In this document: positions 1 to 13,365 of the stretch, piece after piece
How positions within the stretch are numbered: the stretch's first letter is position 1
Layout of the letters: each line of letters opens with the position of its first letter
The notes under the pieces: model-generated
Databases searched by the model: none
What the model was told of the DNA's origin: nothing
The model's input: only the letters and a program-made list of their open reading frames with translations
Position numbers and translations under genes: made by a program
Assembly (NCBI RefSeq): GCF_018873765.1
Contig: NC_057922.1
Span: 9,437,563-9,501,562, forward strand
Origin: Telopea speciosissima
Taxonomy: Eukaryota > Streptophyta > Magnoliopsida > Proteales > Proteaceae
Reading direction: 5' to 3'
Length of the DNA: 64,000 nt

Positions 1-2450
1 CCATTTAAGAACTCTTTCTTGACTTGTGAAATGTTATCCTATTTCTCATGAAATAAATTTTTAAAAAAAATCCCTATAGAGAGTTTGGTTTCAGTATTTG
101 TTCAAGAGATAGACAAGATTTGTCTAGGTTGGATCAACCAATTGATTGACCAACTGTAAGAAGTCACACAAGGAGTGGGATCATCAGTGAGCCATTCAAA
201 CACAACTTGAGGATTGTTTGTCTTTCTAAGTTATATAATGTTTAGTTATAGAGTGAGTTTTTTCTTACATCAATGGATTCAAGTGGGGAGACATTTTCTT
301 CCCCCAAAAAATATTATAGGGAAAATGACTTCTACTTGAGGATTGGTTGTCTTTCTAAGTTACATAATCTTTAGGTATAGAGTGAGAGTTTTTTCCTACA
401 TCAATGGATTGAAGATGGGGGACATTTTCTACCCCAAAAAAATATTATAGTGAAAATGACTTCATTATTTAATAGGACTTTTTTATTTGACACCCCTCAA
501 ATAATTTACAACCCTACTTTTTTAACCTATTTAGTATAACATACTATTTCAAATGTATTCGAAAATTGTGCAAGAGAATGACAACTTTTGATAATGAGAT
601 ATCAGCTAAATTTAAATTAATTTTTAAAAACATTTTTATACCCTTAAAGAACTTTTAAGAATAAGGGACAATTAAAAGAGGGCATCAAGTTCTTAATACA
701 CTTATAGAGGCATAATTTAGTCGGTCCCTAATCTAATATTCTAGTTTCAATGAATGGTATGTATATTGTTAAAAACATTGGATGTAAGTAGCCTTTTCCT
801 TCTCCCATAGAGAAGAATAAATTATTTCTACATTGGTGATGTGACCTTATAATTAGACTGTGATTTAATGTTAATTCTCACACAGTATTGTTCATGATCA
901 CAAATATCTTTCATGGGCTCAATTATAGAGTTTAGATGCTTAGGCAAGAGGATTCTTCCCTTACCCGTGGGGAAGGAAAACTCAATCCATGGAAAATATA
1001 GACCATATTATACAAAATATGAGATAATTTTATGTATGAAAATAGACTTTCAAAATGCATATTATCATCCTTGTTCCATATTATATATTTTAATCCGTAT
1101 TTTCTGATAGCTAGCTGTCTTTTCTCTGAGCACACATGATAAAGGTGCTCTTTTAAAATACGAAAAATGAGTATATGATAATATATAATTATATTTCTTT
1201 AATAATTTAAGTAGCACCAAGTTGGACGACATTGACTACGATGAAAAATAGTGAAAAATGTGAGCATGCGATCACAATGTATATGCATCCTTACATACTA
1301 TCTGTCATTTTTTCTTTTTTAATGACGTGTGATCTTTGTATATGAATCGACACCCACTCTTCTCGCCACTTTTAGTTGTGTATGATATCAATATTAAAGA
1401 ACAATATATCGATCCCTCCCCTAGACAAAATATTCAAGATAAAAAAAAAAAAAGAAGTAACTTAGGATTGTGTTTGGATGACACATTTGTAACCAGCAAA
1501 AATCCCTTGCATATTTCCTCCAAGAGATCATCTAGAGGGAAATTGATCAGCTAAATTTTTGTAGTTTCTCTGGTCCTGGTTGTACACAAAAATTAATCCA
1601 TCCCAATGCCACCAAAACACATTCTTATAATTCACCACAATAAATCAATTTCGGTTGTGTCCAGCCAAACATAACCTCAAAGAAATAGTCCCAATGTTAT
1701 TATCATGCGCTGCCATTTGAATTTGAGCAATTTTCTTCTCATGTCCCTATCCACCTCCTAAAGTAATGCTTTCCAAATCATATCTTCCAAACAACCATAT
1801 ACATGGTCCTTGGGATGTGATTTCATAAGAATCTTTTCGTGCAAATGCAGCCAAACACAACCTTGGAAGGAAAGGCGGAAAGCCAATACGTTGCGTGTCC
1901 ACATTTGAACTCCATCATCAGTTTGACATTTGCAATTAATTGAATTTACATAAATAGCCCCTAGATGCTCATCCAACAACTATAGTCAGCTCGAGTGCTC
2001 AATAGTCTCCAATCTCATATGTGTTGTTTGTTTCCCATGCAAAACATTCCCACTAAACGAACAAAAAATCAGCTACAACTACAAGAATAGAGAAGGACCC
2101 ACAAGGTGAGTCCCCACAATAATGAAGTATACATGCATATATACATGTTGTATACCTAACAGTTCTTATCTATACTATCACTTGAAAAATCTAACATGCA
2201 CCGTCCGATTGTCCGGCAATCAAATATCCATCACATGATCAGAATCTCAATGCCACCTCCACTTAATATCCATCTACACATGCACCACCAACCCAAATGC
2301 TACTACTAATATTGCTAGCTTTCCTACACAATTCGTGTGCCTCCCTCGCACGTGCACGCTCACAGACTTCAGTCTCGTGTGCCATGCAAGTATCGAAGAT
2401 TCGGTTTTTTAATCTGATCCGTCCGATTCGAATCCTCATGACGTGGGACC
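1..2450. other. Intergenic, AT-rich, no gene seen
   Basis: Both strands hold only short ORFs with no recognisable domain and no plausible splice structure. The one clear structure is the tandem duplication near 205-461. The right part (about 2300-2450) lies just downstream of the NAC stop codon and should contain its 3' UTR; I did not find an unambiguous polyadenylation signal. Confidence 0.6.
205..461. repeat. Tandem duplication, about 129-bp unit, two copies
   Basis: A block starting ACTTGAGGATTG at 205 is repeated from 334 with a few substitutions and small indels. Both copies contain TTTCTAAGTTA, ACATCAATGGATT, GACATTTTCT and AATATTATAG in the same order. No inverted ends or target duplication were seen, so this is a simple local duplication, not a transposon. 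Confidence 0.85.
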
Positions 2451-3590
2451 TCAGAAGGGCTTCTGCAAGTACATGAACATGTCCTGCAAGGGATTCTGTA
2501 AGTTGCCGTTGGTGTTTTGAAACTGAGCAAAAGGGTTGTCAGTTACAGCGATGGCATCCATGTTATTAAATGGAACTTCGAGGGCTTTCTCCCATTCTCT
2601 CCATTTGGGTTCACTCTGCACCTCCCTCTCGTATGTGAACTCCGGCGATAGCCCGTGCTCCGAACAGCTGGAATCCGTGTGTAACCTCGGTATTGAATCT
2701 GACGTGTCCATGTACGGGAAATCTTCGGTCAACGACGGTACCATCGTCCATGACGGCGCCATCATTTTCCGTCCATGCATCGCCATGGTTTCCGGCTTCT
2801 GGTCAATGATTTCCGAGCAATTCGTCCTCGACGGCACCGGTTTCTGGTCGACGATGGTTTGCTTCTCTACGCTGCCCTTCTTATTGTAGATTCGGCACAG
2901 TACCCAATCATCGAGCTGCAAAAGGAATCAAATACGTCAGATAAGTCTAGATTCTTATGGGCCTTTCACGATGGAGGGTCCATTGAAAATGATAAGACAT
3001 TTGCTACCCATCGTTTTATGAGGTTAGAATAGTCATTTCGTACCCTTAAGCTGTTCTTCTTGCGAGCCGACCTATCGACGTCGGCGAGGCGATACTCGTG
3101 CATGATCCAGTTGGTTTTCTCTCCCCTGGGTGCCTTCCCAGAATAGAACACCAGCGCCTTCTTGATTCCGATTGGTTTAGGGTGCCCAATCGGTTTATCT
3201 GCTCCAGTCGCCTTCCAGTACCCAGTCCCAGCCGCCCGGTTCGGCCGTGAACCGTTTGGGTACTTCCGGTCTCTGGGAGAGAAAAAGTACCATTCTTTCT
3301 CACCGTAAAGTGCCATGCCTGCATTTCCCAAACACAGACGAAAATCAGAAAAGAAAAGTTAATCACAAATGATTAGAAAAAGGGAAGATAGAGAAGATCA
3401 AGAAAAAATGGGGGTAATATGGTAATATACCTGGGAGCTGCCATGGGTTGTATTTGTAGAGATCAATTTCTGCGATGATCGGAACTCCGATCGGCTGTGC
3501 CGCACATTTACGGCAGAGATAGTGCATCACCAGCTCCTCGTCCGTTGGATGGAATCTGAAGCCCGGGGGTAATTCTAAATCAGCTGTCAT
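2451..3590 (-). CDS. NAC domain transcription factor, ATAF/SNAC type (three exons)
   Basis: Exons on the minus strand are 3431-3590, 3044-3318 and 2451-2915. All junctions are GT-AG and phases close to 299 aa. I chose the ATG at 3590 because it gives the usual start [20 protein letters not shown]; an upstream in-frame ATG would add an atypical basic tail. NAC subdomains A-E fill roughly residues 7-155: [32 protein letters not shown], the DNA-contacting [46 protein letters not shown] and [12 protein letters not shown]. The remainder is an acidic activation region rich in Ser, Pro and Glu that ends MFMYLQKPF, a tail I associate with the ATAF1/NAC002/JA2 group. Members act in the nucleus as dimers binding CGT[G/A] sites and commonly mediate ABA, drought or wound responses; that role here is inferred from family. 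No defects are seen. Confidence 0.95.
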
Positions 3591-3860
3591 TCTTCTGCTT
3601 CTTCTCTCTCTCTTTCTCAAAGATCTTGAGTTTCTTCTTCTTCTTCTTCTTCGGCTACTGCTTTCCTTTCTCCTTTTCTTCTTCGGGAGGGGAGGAAGGC
3701 GCTTGAAACTTAGAACCCAAGAGAGAGGGTCGTATATATAGACGCGATAAAAAGGCCGCGTGTCGAGATTGGCTGGTGGTGTCTAGAACTACACGTGGTT
3801 GTCACCACCCACCTTAGAGGAAGAGCTGAAGCTGACCGCAGCCGGACACGCGTCAACCTT
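3591..3860 (-). promoter_or_regulatory. NAC promoter: TATA box and ABRE-like G-box
   Basis: A TATATATA run lies at about 3733-3740, some 145 bp upstream of the ATG. The 5' UTR between them is rich in CT and TTC repeats. A G-box/ABRE core ACACGTGG lies at 3791-3798, about 55 bp further upstream. This spacing fits an ABA-responsive stress NAC gene. Whether the sites are used is inference. Confidence 0.6.
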
Positions 3861-5661
3861 TTAAAGCCTTTAACGACACTTGTCGATATCTCATATAAAT
3901 GATTCTGTCATTCCTTGCGTCACCCGTTTTGGACGGATTCACAAGTCGGCTCTCGGCTCTACCCAACGGCCCCTATCTAGGGCTGTATGTTTCTTGCCCC
4001 CACGGTCCATTGTGAGCTGGCAATTCAAAGGTGGGTGAGCCATCACACGTCAGCTTCGAGGTTTCGACGATTATTGACTGACGTCACTCAGCCTTGTGGT
4101 TTTATCCGCAGAAGATCCCAAGTCCATCTTCAAAGGAATCCGCAGCCCGCATGCTCGTATCTTCGTTCATCCAACGGTATAGATCGCCTGCAAAAACAGA
4201 TACCAATTGGACGGATAAGGAGATTTGAAGCATCAAAAGGACAAAACGACAAGATTTGGGATGGATGATGAGTATCTGGCGTGGTCAAGGCACGGGTCTC
4301 GAGAACAAATGTGAGGCTTGGCGGAAAAGCACTGAAGTGAGTAGTTGTCATCTAGTGGAGTAACGAACAAAAATGTTGTTTGACGAGTCACTCAGCAACA
4401 TTCTCTGCTGACGTGGTAGGCGGCTTACGTGGATAAGGACGACGAAGCTACTCGGAAACTTGTATAATGTTAGGGGGGGAGGAATCTATGCGCCGCCTGC
4501 CGTATATTGGCATCTCTAACCATAGATTATACGTATCGGGTGTGCGTTTTTAGATAAATAGAAGTAGGGAAACCAATCAGATGAGGTTAGAGAGCATCTT
4601 TCAATGACCAAGGAGCTGATGCTTTTTGCTTTGACTTGATTGGAGTGTAATGGATGAAGATTCCAATAATATATGAGACTACCTAAACCACGTCAGAAGG
4701 AAACCTGTCCACTAGATCAGACTGTCAAAATCTTAAAAACGGAAGCACTGCTTTTTTAGTGGGCTGAGTTGGATGATCTGGTTTGATAAATCCTTACATA
4801 TTGTTTAAACTTAAAAGGTTAACCCGGGAATGTACCGGATAAGTTAAGGATGTATGGACAAGATTGTAGAACATGTGCGGCGAGATTAAAGATTTCAATC
4901 CAACAGTTTTGAGGAATGTGGAGATAAATTAATACGATGTCTTGAGAGTATAGTAAGAAATCCTATATCTTTCGTGGTTGACAACAAATGTCTGTCTGTG
5001 ACTCTGTGGTGTGGCCAGTAATTTAGTAAGAAATTGTTGGCCCTAAGACCAAATAAAAGAACCATAATCTGATGCGTGTAAGCCGGCGGAATGTCCTTTT
5101 AGAACATCACATCATCACTCGCTTTATAAATTGGAGAGGAGAAACAAAGTGGGTAGGCTTGACTTTTCCTTTTTCTTCATTTCCCATTTTCCCTCCCTCT
5201 CTTGGTTAGATAAAGAAGTGGTCTACATGAGGTGAACTTGAGCGCAGTTTTCTGAAGCATTTTTTGGGCAAAACCAAGTAGGTTTTTTATTTGTAATTTT
5301 TATGAATAAGAAAACAAATTATCTAAGGAGAGAGATAATATAAGCAATAAGACTGTTCCTGATCCCACATGTTGATTGGGCGAGCATATTATAATAGATT
5401 ATAAAGCCTGTTATTCCCACTTTCACAAAAAATAATTGTTTCAGAATATAGATCCAACTGAGAAAAAATATGAAGAGAGTGTCAAGGCATTGATGATCCA
5501 AAACGTTTTCCGATCATTTCCTACAGATTTTGAGACACATTTCACACTTGAAAGTTAAACCATCCTAGGCTATGAACAACCTTTAAGCCTTTGAGAAGCG
5601 TTTCAAAAAAAAAAGTTGTTTATTAAAATACTGTCAAAACCCTAATTCAGATCTTCTACAG

Positions 5662-5813
5662 CGCGTTGCCTATACCGGTCATAGTGGTCCAAACACATTA
5701 TCGTGCACAATATCCGCCTTACCCCTGCTCAGGTAAGGTTCTCGGGTAGGGGTAAGGCGGACATTGTGCAAGGCGATGTGTCTGAGCCGCTATGGCTGCT
5801 ACGGACAATGCAA
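5662..5813. repeat. Near-palindromic foldback element (MITE-like)
   Basis: The left arm (about 5664-5731) and right arm (about 5742-5812) are imperfect reverse complements. The strongest part is ATATCCGCCTTACCCCTG on the left against the reverse complement of GGGGTAAGGCGGACAT on the right; the loop is about 12 nt. Both outer ends contain CATAG..GG motifs. No clean target duplication could be defined. Confidence 0.7.
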
Positions 5814-7576
5814 CATAGATGATCACAATCCCCAAAACCCCAGTTCTTTGAAGCTTCGAACCTTCTCTTGTTTTTAGTTAACTGCAACGTTAAATTATTC
5901 AAAAATAATAAAAAAAACCTTTTCTAAATGGTTGAAAAAATAAGTAATTAAAATAGAAACATTAATATAAAAGTAGTGTTGCAGCTATGGTTTAAATAAT
6001 CGGTATTAGATTGGCCATGTTAGTAGACCTGTATCGATGCCGACACCGACAATATGTGTTTGATTCTTAATCAATGTAATGGTACAGACTAGGGATAAGT
6101 CTATCTAAAAAAATTTACCAAAAGTTAGATTAAAACCATCTGATCCAAGCTGATCCATAATGCTTCTTTAAAGTGAATGCATTTTGTAGTTTTAAAAGGG
6201 AATGTCTTTGTTTGATCTTTGAAAAAGGTTTCTTGCAGGATCAAAACCCTAGGGTTTCACTAGTGGGTTTCCACACTTTCACTCTCCACAATCAAATGTA
6301 CTTTTATTAGTGGCTTTTGATTGAAGGCCGGCCAAGGTTTACCCTCCACGTGGTAACATTTGAGATCACCTTAGGTTTTTAGTCATGACTTTACTTCAAG
6401 TTTGATCCTACCACAACTTTGAATCGGATACCATTTGTTAGGGACTTACGAAAAATTCATCCTAAAAAATTAACCATTAGGAAAAAGATATTCAATTACC
6501 TATAAATTCTTCATATTTTTCATTCATATTCGATGTGAAATTATTTTTTTCTACCTTCCCATGTAGAATCCCACTATTTATTTTTGTATATTTTCATATA
6601 AAAATGTCACTCTCATCAATGCACGTGGGAGGATTTTTAGGTATAGAAAGACTATTGGAAGAAAAACGAAGTTGGTATGGTCAGATATTCGTTATGCTTG
6701 GAATTCAACTTAACTGAGCAAATAACCATAGAAACTTGATTGACAGAGTTACAATGTTGGGTCATGTCAAAGAAGACATGAACGAAGAAGAAAGAAGGCC
6801 ACTACTGCCAATTGTTCCTTCAAGGAGTTTTTATGGAAAAGTCCACTAGTGATTATCCATGAAATTTAAAATTTGATTTGTGTTTTGAAAGCTACAGGCC
6901 AGAGGGTCCATATCATGTCCAGCAATAAAGATACTTCCGTATGGGGATTGTGGAATTTTATGTAGGCATCAATGATTATGCTTAATATGATCTTATCGAT
7001 AACAAGACAGCAACACTTGATTGATACCTCTTTCATTATCGAAAGTACCCAATTTTTCATTTAAATTTTTTTTTTTTTTAGGGTTTATCCCAACATGAAG
7101 GCCCTAATAAAAACCCTTAAGGTATTTGATGGAGAGTTTCTCGAATACACGGAGGCACTAGGGACTTGAACACACCGATGTGGGGTTATAACTCTGTAAT
7201 TCTTAGTACCTCATTGTTGAGGTCCTAAGCAGAAGTAACGACTTTACATCGGATGTTAAAGTATCTCATTTTTAATGATTAGCTTTTAAAGGTAAATTAT
7301 ACCTGAATCCTAACACTCACTCATGTATAGGTGGATTGAAACGTCGTCATACACGTGAAAAGATAACACGATAGAAAGAACTAGTGAAACATGAGTAATA
7401 CTATGTTGGAGGATCCAACTTACCAAAACCTTAAAACATTAGTTTGAGAGAATTACTTAAATATATGAAGGCACCAAGGACCTGAAAAAATCGATGTGAG
7501 CTATAACTATATAACTATGGTTTATGTATCAATATCGGATCAGTTGTATATATATATGTGAGGTATAATTTTGTAA

Positions 7577-7915
7577 CCATGGTTTTAGGTATCGGTATCG
7601 AATCGGTGGCCGGTTTGTATCAATATCATCCAAGATTGAGACTGATGTTGATACCTAATCGATACCGTTTCAATGGTATCGGAACAAGGGAGGGTAAAAC
7701 GATCCAAAAAATAAAGAAATCAATATTTTGAGGGGCAAAATGATCCGATCTACTATGATACAACCAATTGGGGTGGGTAAAATGGTCCAAAAAATAAATA
7801 AATCGATATTTTGAGGGGCAAAACGATCCAATCTACTCCGATATAATCAATCCATATTGGTATCGGTATTGTCTGAGACTTATAAGGGTATTAATACCGA
7901 TACCTAAGTCCACGT
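7577..7915. repeat. MITE-like repeat with internal duplication
   Basis: The ends are inverted: GGTTTTAGGTATCGGTATCG on the left and ATACCGATACCTAAG on the right. Inside, a unit of about 85 bp (GGTAAAAC/TGATCCAAAAAATAAA ... GAGGGGCAAAA) occurs twice in tandem, at about 7693-7775 and 7776-7860. TGTAAC flanks both sides and could be a short target duplication. The class is uncertain. Confidence 0.5.
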
Positions 7916-8555
7916 CTGTAACTCCAACCCCCCCCCCCCTCTCACGTGTAAACGAAATGAGATATCGTAAATCCAAATTTTTTTTTCTCAATAATAATAT
8001 ATTCAATTCAAAACCTTATGATATTAGATGGAGAGAGTTTCCCAAGTATAGACAGTCACCGATTCTAGACTCTAACTTCATAACTCTCAACAATTAGTGT
8101 TAAAACTACATTGACTTAGTACAAAATGTTTTTCCCTGAACAAGACATGAGTTTGTTATGTACACGAAGAAGCAATTTTATGTGTAAATGGTTTGGACAC
8201 GAAACAGCAGTTTCAGTATTTATTGGAACTAAATGAGTCATTAATTGACACACACCCCTGAGCCAGGCGCCGACGCCCAAATCCAATTAACTGGGTTGTG
8301 GACAACGACAAACCGACGGTCCACTCAACTCTTCTCATGTTTAATTGCATAAACCCACGTAGCTCACACTGGTTTTCTCGCCAACTCGACCGACATAGAT
8401 AGCTACCAATTAAGACGACTTCGGTGGTATCTAATTTAAAAAAAAAAAAAAAAAAAAACCGTGAAACTTTTTGATCTGCTTAGGATAGTATGGGTAAATG
8501 TAATCTAAGTGGGCAGGTTGAAAAAGAATCTCTAAATAGCACTTAAATATGAATT

Positions 8556-8692
8556 TTTATTTTCTCGTGCACCGCCCAATGCACCCACATGGTGCATCGG
8601 ACGGTGCACCTATGAAGTATTTTTTATTTTTATCTTCCAAGTGTATAGATGCACCATGTGGGTGCACTAGACATTGCATCAGACTTGAGACG
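8556..8692. repeat. Imperfect inverted repeat built on GTGCACC motifs
   Basis: GCACCCACATGGTGCATC on the left and GATGCACCATGTGGGTGC on the right are reverse complements with about 50 nt between them. Extra GGTGCACC half-sites lie between. This is likely an old foldback MITE; no target duplication was resolved. Confidence 0.55.
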
Positions 8693-9644
8693 GTAAAGAT
8701 TCCTTAAATATTTGTCATGTGGATGGATCTAAAATTTGTGGATAAGTAGACCCCCAATGTTCAAAAACCTCGAATCAAGATTCAGATTGGTCTCGATTGA
8801 TTTCCATTAGAATTGGTTCAGATTCAATGGAAATCAACTAAAATACACATTAACCCTAGTTTTCATATAAAATTGGTTTGATCTGGATTAATTGCAATCA
8901 GGATTGACTGAAAATCAATTCTAATCCAAATTGACCCCAATCGACTAATCTGATCTAATTTTTTGATACTGTGTAAACCCCAAGATCCTTTGTTCACATG
9001 ATCAACTTTGCTTGGATATCTTTTGGGGTTCATACTTTTCTTGTTTCTTTAACTTATGTTGTTTTAGGTTATAACCCTATTTTGTTAAATATATCTCGTT
9101 CAGTCTCTTTTTTTTTATTTTTTCACTTCAAGTTGCTTGGGTCATGTATCCATAATTTTTTTTTTCATTTTTTAAAAATAAATGAAACTCTGTGGACATA
9201 AAAAAAATAATTTCTATTTTAAACAAATTATATATAAAACCGAAAATATTTGACCTAAATTAAGAGAGGAATAGAAAGGAAAATGAGTCAATGTGAAAAC
9301 AAAAATTTTTCGTACTTGCTTTATCTTGTTGCCTCATAAAAAAATAAAAATAAAAGTAAGAGCTTTAGTTTCGACAGCCAATCATATCAGTGTCTTTACC
9401 TTGCTTGGTGTCTTATGCTGTATTCAAATAACCACGTGCAAAAAATAAATTAAGAGGATAAGAAGTCAACATTCTCGGACGGTTGGAGAAAGTTCAAAAA
9501 GATGATGAAGATGATGAATATTTGAATCTAACGTTGAACTTTGACTGATGAAGAGTATATCCCAATAGGGTATTCCTTGATGCAAGTGCTTTCGCTTGTC
9601 TTGCAAGAAATCCCTTAAATTGCCCAAGGGTTGGGTTTTATTTG

Positions 9645-9868
9645 ATAAAAATCGTCTGCACCGATCTGGCGGTGCACTCTGGTACAGCCGTGCGAGTTTG
9701 ACACGTTGATGCGATGACAATCAACAATGCCAAACTCAAGAAGATAAAAAGAAAAACAAAAAGTGCAATCGAGCTCACACCGTTGAATGTCGTCGCATTC
9801 ATGTGTTGAGCTTGCAAGGTCGCATCGCAGTGCATCACCAGATCAGTGCACTACAGAGGATTTTTTCC
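9645..9868. repeat. Foldback element with arms of about 70 bp
   Basis: The left arm begins AAAAATCGTCTGCACCGATCTGG and the right arm, read on the other strand, begins AAAAAATCCTCTGTAGTGCACTGATCTGG-like sequence. The match continues imperfectly through the ATGCGATGACAATCAAC/ATGCGACGACATTCAAC stretch. The spacer is AT-rich. Two short minus-strand ORFs across it are artefacts of the palindrome. Confidence 0.6.
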
Positions 9869-10548
9869 CCATGTTATTCCACAAAATATGGATTAAGTCA
9901 AAATCAATTTTAAGCAAAGGAAAAAATATATATTAATTTCCTTCTTAATTTAGAAAACGATTGACACTTTGGAAAATTATTAAGATTCGATTTCAAAGAG
10001 AAGCAATATATATGCGCATCTATAGTTGTTGATGTCGTTTAGATAAGAGATTTTCTTATTGACATCCCTTAAAATGTCAAATAATTTTTAATTTTATTTA
10101 AAAGAAAAGAATGGATACATCATCGCTCTTGTATGCTTCCTCGTCCTACGTTTATATTGGTCATGAGTCATGACGGCTTTTGATGATGACATAAAGATAA
10201 GGGGTGCTCTTTTCTGGATGGGACCCAAGGGCTACGCCTCATGCACCAACCAATGAGCATACACGATGACACAAAAAATGACGAAATTTCTACTATACAT
10301 GGGGGGCATGGTGGTCATTTTGGCCACATTCTCCCTAAAGAAAAGATTCACTTTTAATTTCATTTTGAAAACCCTCTTATACCCTTAATTTAAACAACTT
10401 TAGGTATCATTAAAACAATCCCAATAAAAAATGGGGACAAGATTTCTACATGCGGAATCCTTTTCCATCGCCAAGTAGGCTTTAGGAACAGCAACAAGCG
10501 GATTCAGTTCAGTGTATGTATCATTTATACAATACATGCCCTGCTTAG

Positions 10549-10678
10549 GGATTTTTTTCCTCTAAGGTTCCCTCACCCATTCAGTTGTGAGGTTCTCTTT
10601 ATGGATGTTCGACACGTGTCAGAGAGAAATCCAACGGTTATGACGTGAAATACACTTCATGATAGAGGAAAAAAATCC
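10549..10678. mobile_element. Mutator-like MITE, 130 bp, 9-bp target duplication
   Basis: The terminal inverted repeats are perfect over 16 bp: GGATTTTTTTCCTCTA at the left end and its reverse complement at the right. The 9-bp sequence CCTGCTTAG occurs directly on both sides (10540-10548 and 10679-10687). A 9-bp duplication is the Mutator (MULE) signature; the short length and lack of coding make this a non-autonomous MITE. The TIR is short for a MULE, so the class is an inference. Confidence 0.8.
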
Positions 10679-11928
10679 CCTGCTTAGAGTATTGTAAAAC
10701 CTGTATCTGTCTCCACAAAACATGCATGAGACTGTAGGTCCAAATTGGGTTGGTTCAGTTTGATTTCTGATTTTTATCAAATTGACTTAACTATTTCATA
10801 TGGAGTTCACATGAGGCCCTCATGGTTAGAATAGAAGAAAGAGTGTGTCAGTGTAGGTTCCAAGTATAAAGAAATCTGTACAAGGATGGCGCATGATTCC
10901 TTTTCTCATATATAATAATAAAAAGAACAAGTCGGTCTGATCGATTTAGATTTTGTACTTGTTTCCAAAACCCAAATCCAAAATTGCGCATTAAGAATTG
11001 GATTTTGGTTCAATTTGGTTTTACGATTGCTTCCTATCAATCTAAAGTATAACCATTGCATGCCTATTGTAGGAATCCTTTCTCCACCATTCACTTCCAT
11101 GTGGCAACTTTGATACCGCATAAATTGGATAAAGTTTTCCTATACTGTAGGTGAAAGAAAGGTACAACCATCTAAGGTCATAAATATTCATCCCCCTATA
11201 GTACAAAGTCGATACTATTCCTATATTGCTCCTTGATACCCAATGCACGCCATCTGAACCCCTCAGTTAAAGGGATTTTCCCTTGACCCTGGGCGAAGGA
11301 AAACTATCTCTGCAAAATTTGGTAGATATGTTTTTCATATATATAAATATATTTTAGTTAAGATAGATAGATATGTTTTTCATATATGTCATCACTTAAA
11401 TTTTTCTTTTAAATGTGGAATTGACTGATTGGTAGAGACTGGGGAAGAAACCATGCAACAATATCAACAAGATTTTGACTCATTTGATTGAGATAGTCGA
11501 CCAAATTTGACATGTGATGTTTAACCTAAGAGCATCTCATCTATCCCATGACCAAAATATCAAATCATCTAATCCATGTGACATAAAGATAGTGATGTAT
11601 GTTTGTAGGCATGGGTTCTACCAAAAAAAACAGTTTGTAGGCATGGGTTTCTACAATGGGTCTGTAAGAATTCTTTTTCCAAATTAATTGTAATTCTTTT
11701 CATTTTTATTTTAGGCTCTGTTTAATTGCAAGTAAAGTAAAATAAATTTTTAAAAATAAAAATTTTTGTAACTAAATAATGTTGTATTTATACTTTTCAA
11801 ATAGAATCTTTATTTTCCACTTGAAATCTAAGAATTTTGGTATTGATCACAAAAGTATCCATTTTATTTATGTTTTAATTTCATTTTCCTTATATTGTCT
11901 TCATTAAAACTAGAAAGAAGTCATGACC

Positions 11929-12461
11929 ATAGTTAGTAAAAACAGGAACGGCAAAAAAAAACGGAGTCTTATAGTATGAGTTTTAAATGGTAAAAAATTA
12001 CAAATGGACGGTCAAATAAAACAGTCAAAAACTAGAGAACAGTAAAAAACATAAAACGGACGGTATGGGTTTTAAACGTTTATGTTTAAAAAAAAAAAAA
12101 ACAAAAAAAATGATATTATTCTCGTATAAATTGAGGAATTTTTATTTGAAATATATACTTCTAATTTCGGTGTCTGTGTATCGATCTTGAGTTGAAGGTG
12201 ATGTCATGTAAAATGTAGCCATTCGAGTCATCTTTACGTCGGTGAAAGAATCATGCCAATCAGAGTGTGGGACAAAGAGATATAATCATTAAAGTAAACT
12301 ATTGTTCAACAAGTCCAAAGACTTTAAAAATGCCAATAAAACATAAATGTGTTTTAAATGCGTTTAAAACAGTAATGCTTGTCGTTTACCTTTTTTTCCA
12401 AACATACAGCAAAACGTGTTTAAAACGGTAAAAAACGAGAATGCATTTTTGCTAACAGAGA
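11929..12461. mobile_element. hAT-like MITE, 533 bp, 8-bp target duplication
   Basis: The 8-bp TCATGACC flanks both ends (11921-11928 and 12462-12469). The ends are degenerate inverted repeats (ATAGTTAGTAAAAAC at left; GCATTTTTGCTAACAGA at right). Inside, motifs such as GTTTTAAA(T/C)G and ACGGTAAAAAAC recur in both orientations. No transposase coding is present. The 8-bp duplication fits hAT. Confidence 0.7.
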
Positions 12462-12966
12462 TCATGACCTCATAAAACCAATCTATGTGTTATGTCACTA
12501 ATATAATTAAAAACCCTTCTTTCCACATTGGAAAAAAATAGTGACATTAGTCATGAAATGTATTTTCCTAAAGGCAAGAAACAAGACCATAAAATGGGAA
12601 TTTAATATTATTCAATATCATTTAAAAGAAAAAACATTATTCACCATACATTGACAAAAAAATTGCATGTTATTTCATTGGCTTCCGCATTGATCCAGAG
12701 ATTACACGACTAGACATCGATCTCTTGTCTTAATGCAATATCAATTTATGCTAATTTTTTAATATCGTTTTCAAAAGAATGTGGCAATATCCTGGCTCAG
12801 AATTGGAAGACCACCACGACCATGTGCTTTCTCCTTCCAAAGTCATTTATGAAGACTAATAGTAAAGATATTGAAACTAATTTTATGTTAAACATTGATT
12901 TTTCAAGAAATATCTTTTTGTTAAAACAAACAAAGCCTTGGGATTTTTTTTTTAGGGTAAAAGATC

Positions 12967-13092
12967 TCTGTCCGGGAGTGTGGCCTATGTCAGCACTCCC
13001 ATGAGTCTATCTCTCTCTTCCCCATGTGAAAAGATACCTCTGCCCCCTTATTTTAAGGAAGAGAGAGATAGACACATGGGAGTCCCAGACAG
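12967..13092. repeat. Hairpin-forming inverted repeat
   Basis: ACTCCCATGAGTCTATCTCT near 12994 and its near-perfect reverse complement near 13080 form a stem of about 27 bp. An outer CTGTCC/CAGACAG pairing extends it. A related single arm, AGGAAGAGTGAGATAGGTAG followed by ACACATGGGG, appears near 14038, so this is a dispersed family. Confidence 0.65.
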
Positions 13093-13204
13093 AAAACTGT
13101 TTCCCTTTTTTTTATTAACCATTGTCAAAGTTCAGAGGTTCATAACATATTTTTCCCATTCGAATAAATTATGACAAATTCTCAAATAATCACAAAAAAG
13201 ATAG

Positions 13205-13365
13205 GGGTGAGTTTTTTGTATACAGTCGTGCATGGTGCATGATCGTGTTTACAACTATTAAATGGACATGATCATGTGTGGTATACAACCCCTCATTTCC
13301 ATCTAATGGTTACAGGTGCAAACGTGCACCATGCATGGCCATGCACAAAATCCTTTACCAAAAAG
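13205..13365. repeat. Imperfect inverted repeat with GTGCATGG arms
   Basis: TTTTTTGTATACAGTCGTGC followed by ATGGTGCATGATCG on the left pairs imperfectly with TGCACCATGCATGGCCATGC followed by ACAAAAT on the right. Internal GATCATG palindromes are also present. MITE-like; no clear target duplication. Confidence 0.45.

Larger units (their letters stand above)
3900..10548. other. Intergenic, only decayed repeats seen
   Basis: No ORF here has a recognisable domain. The region holds several palindromic or inverted-repeat blocks that are listed separately, poly-A/T runs (7068-7080, 8439-8458) and a C-run near 7929. Diverged GATTGGTT-like repeats occupy 8760-8970. The remainder looks like old, unclassifiable transposon sequence. 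Confidence 0.5.
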
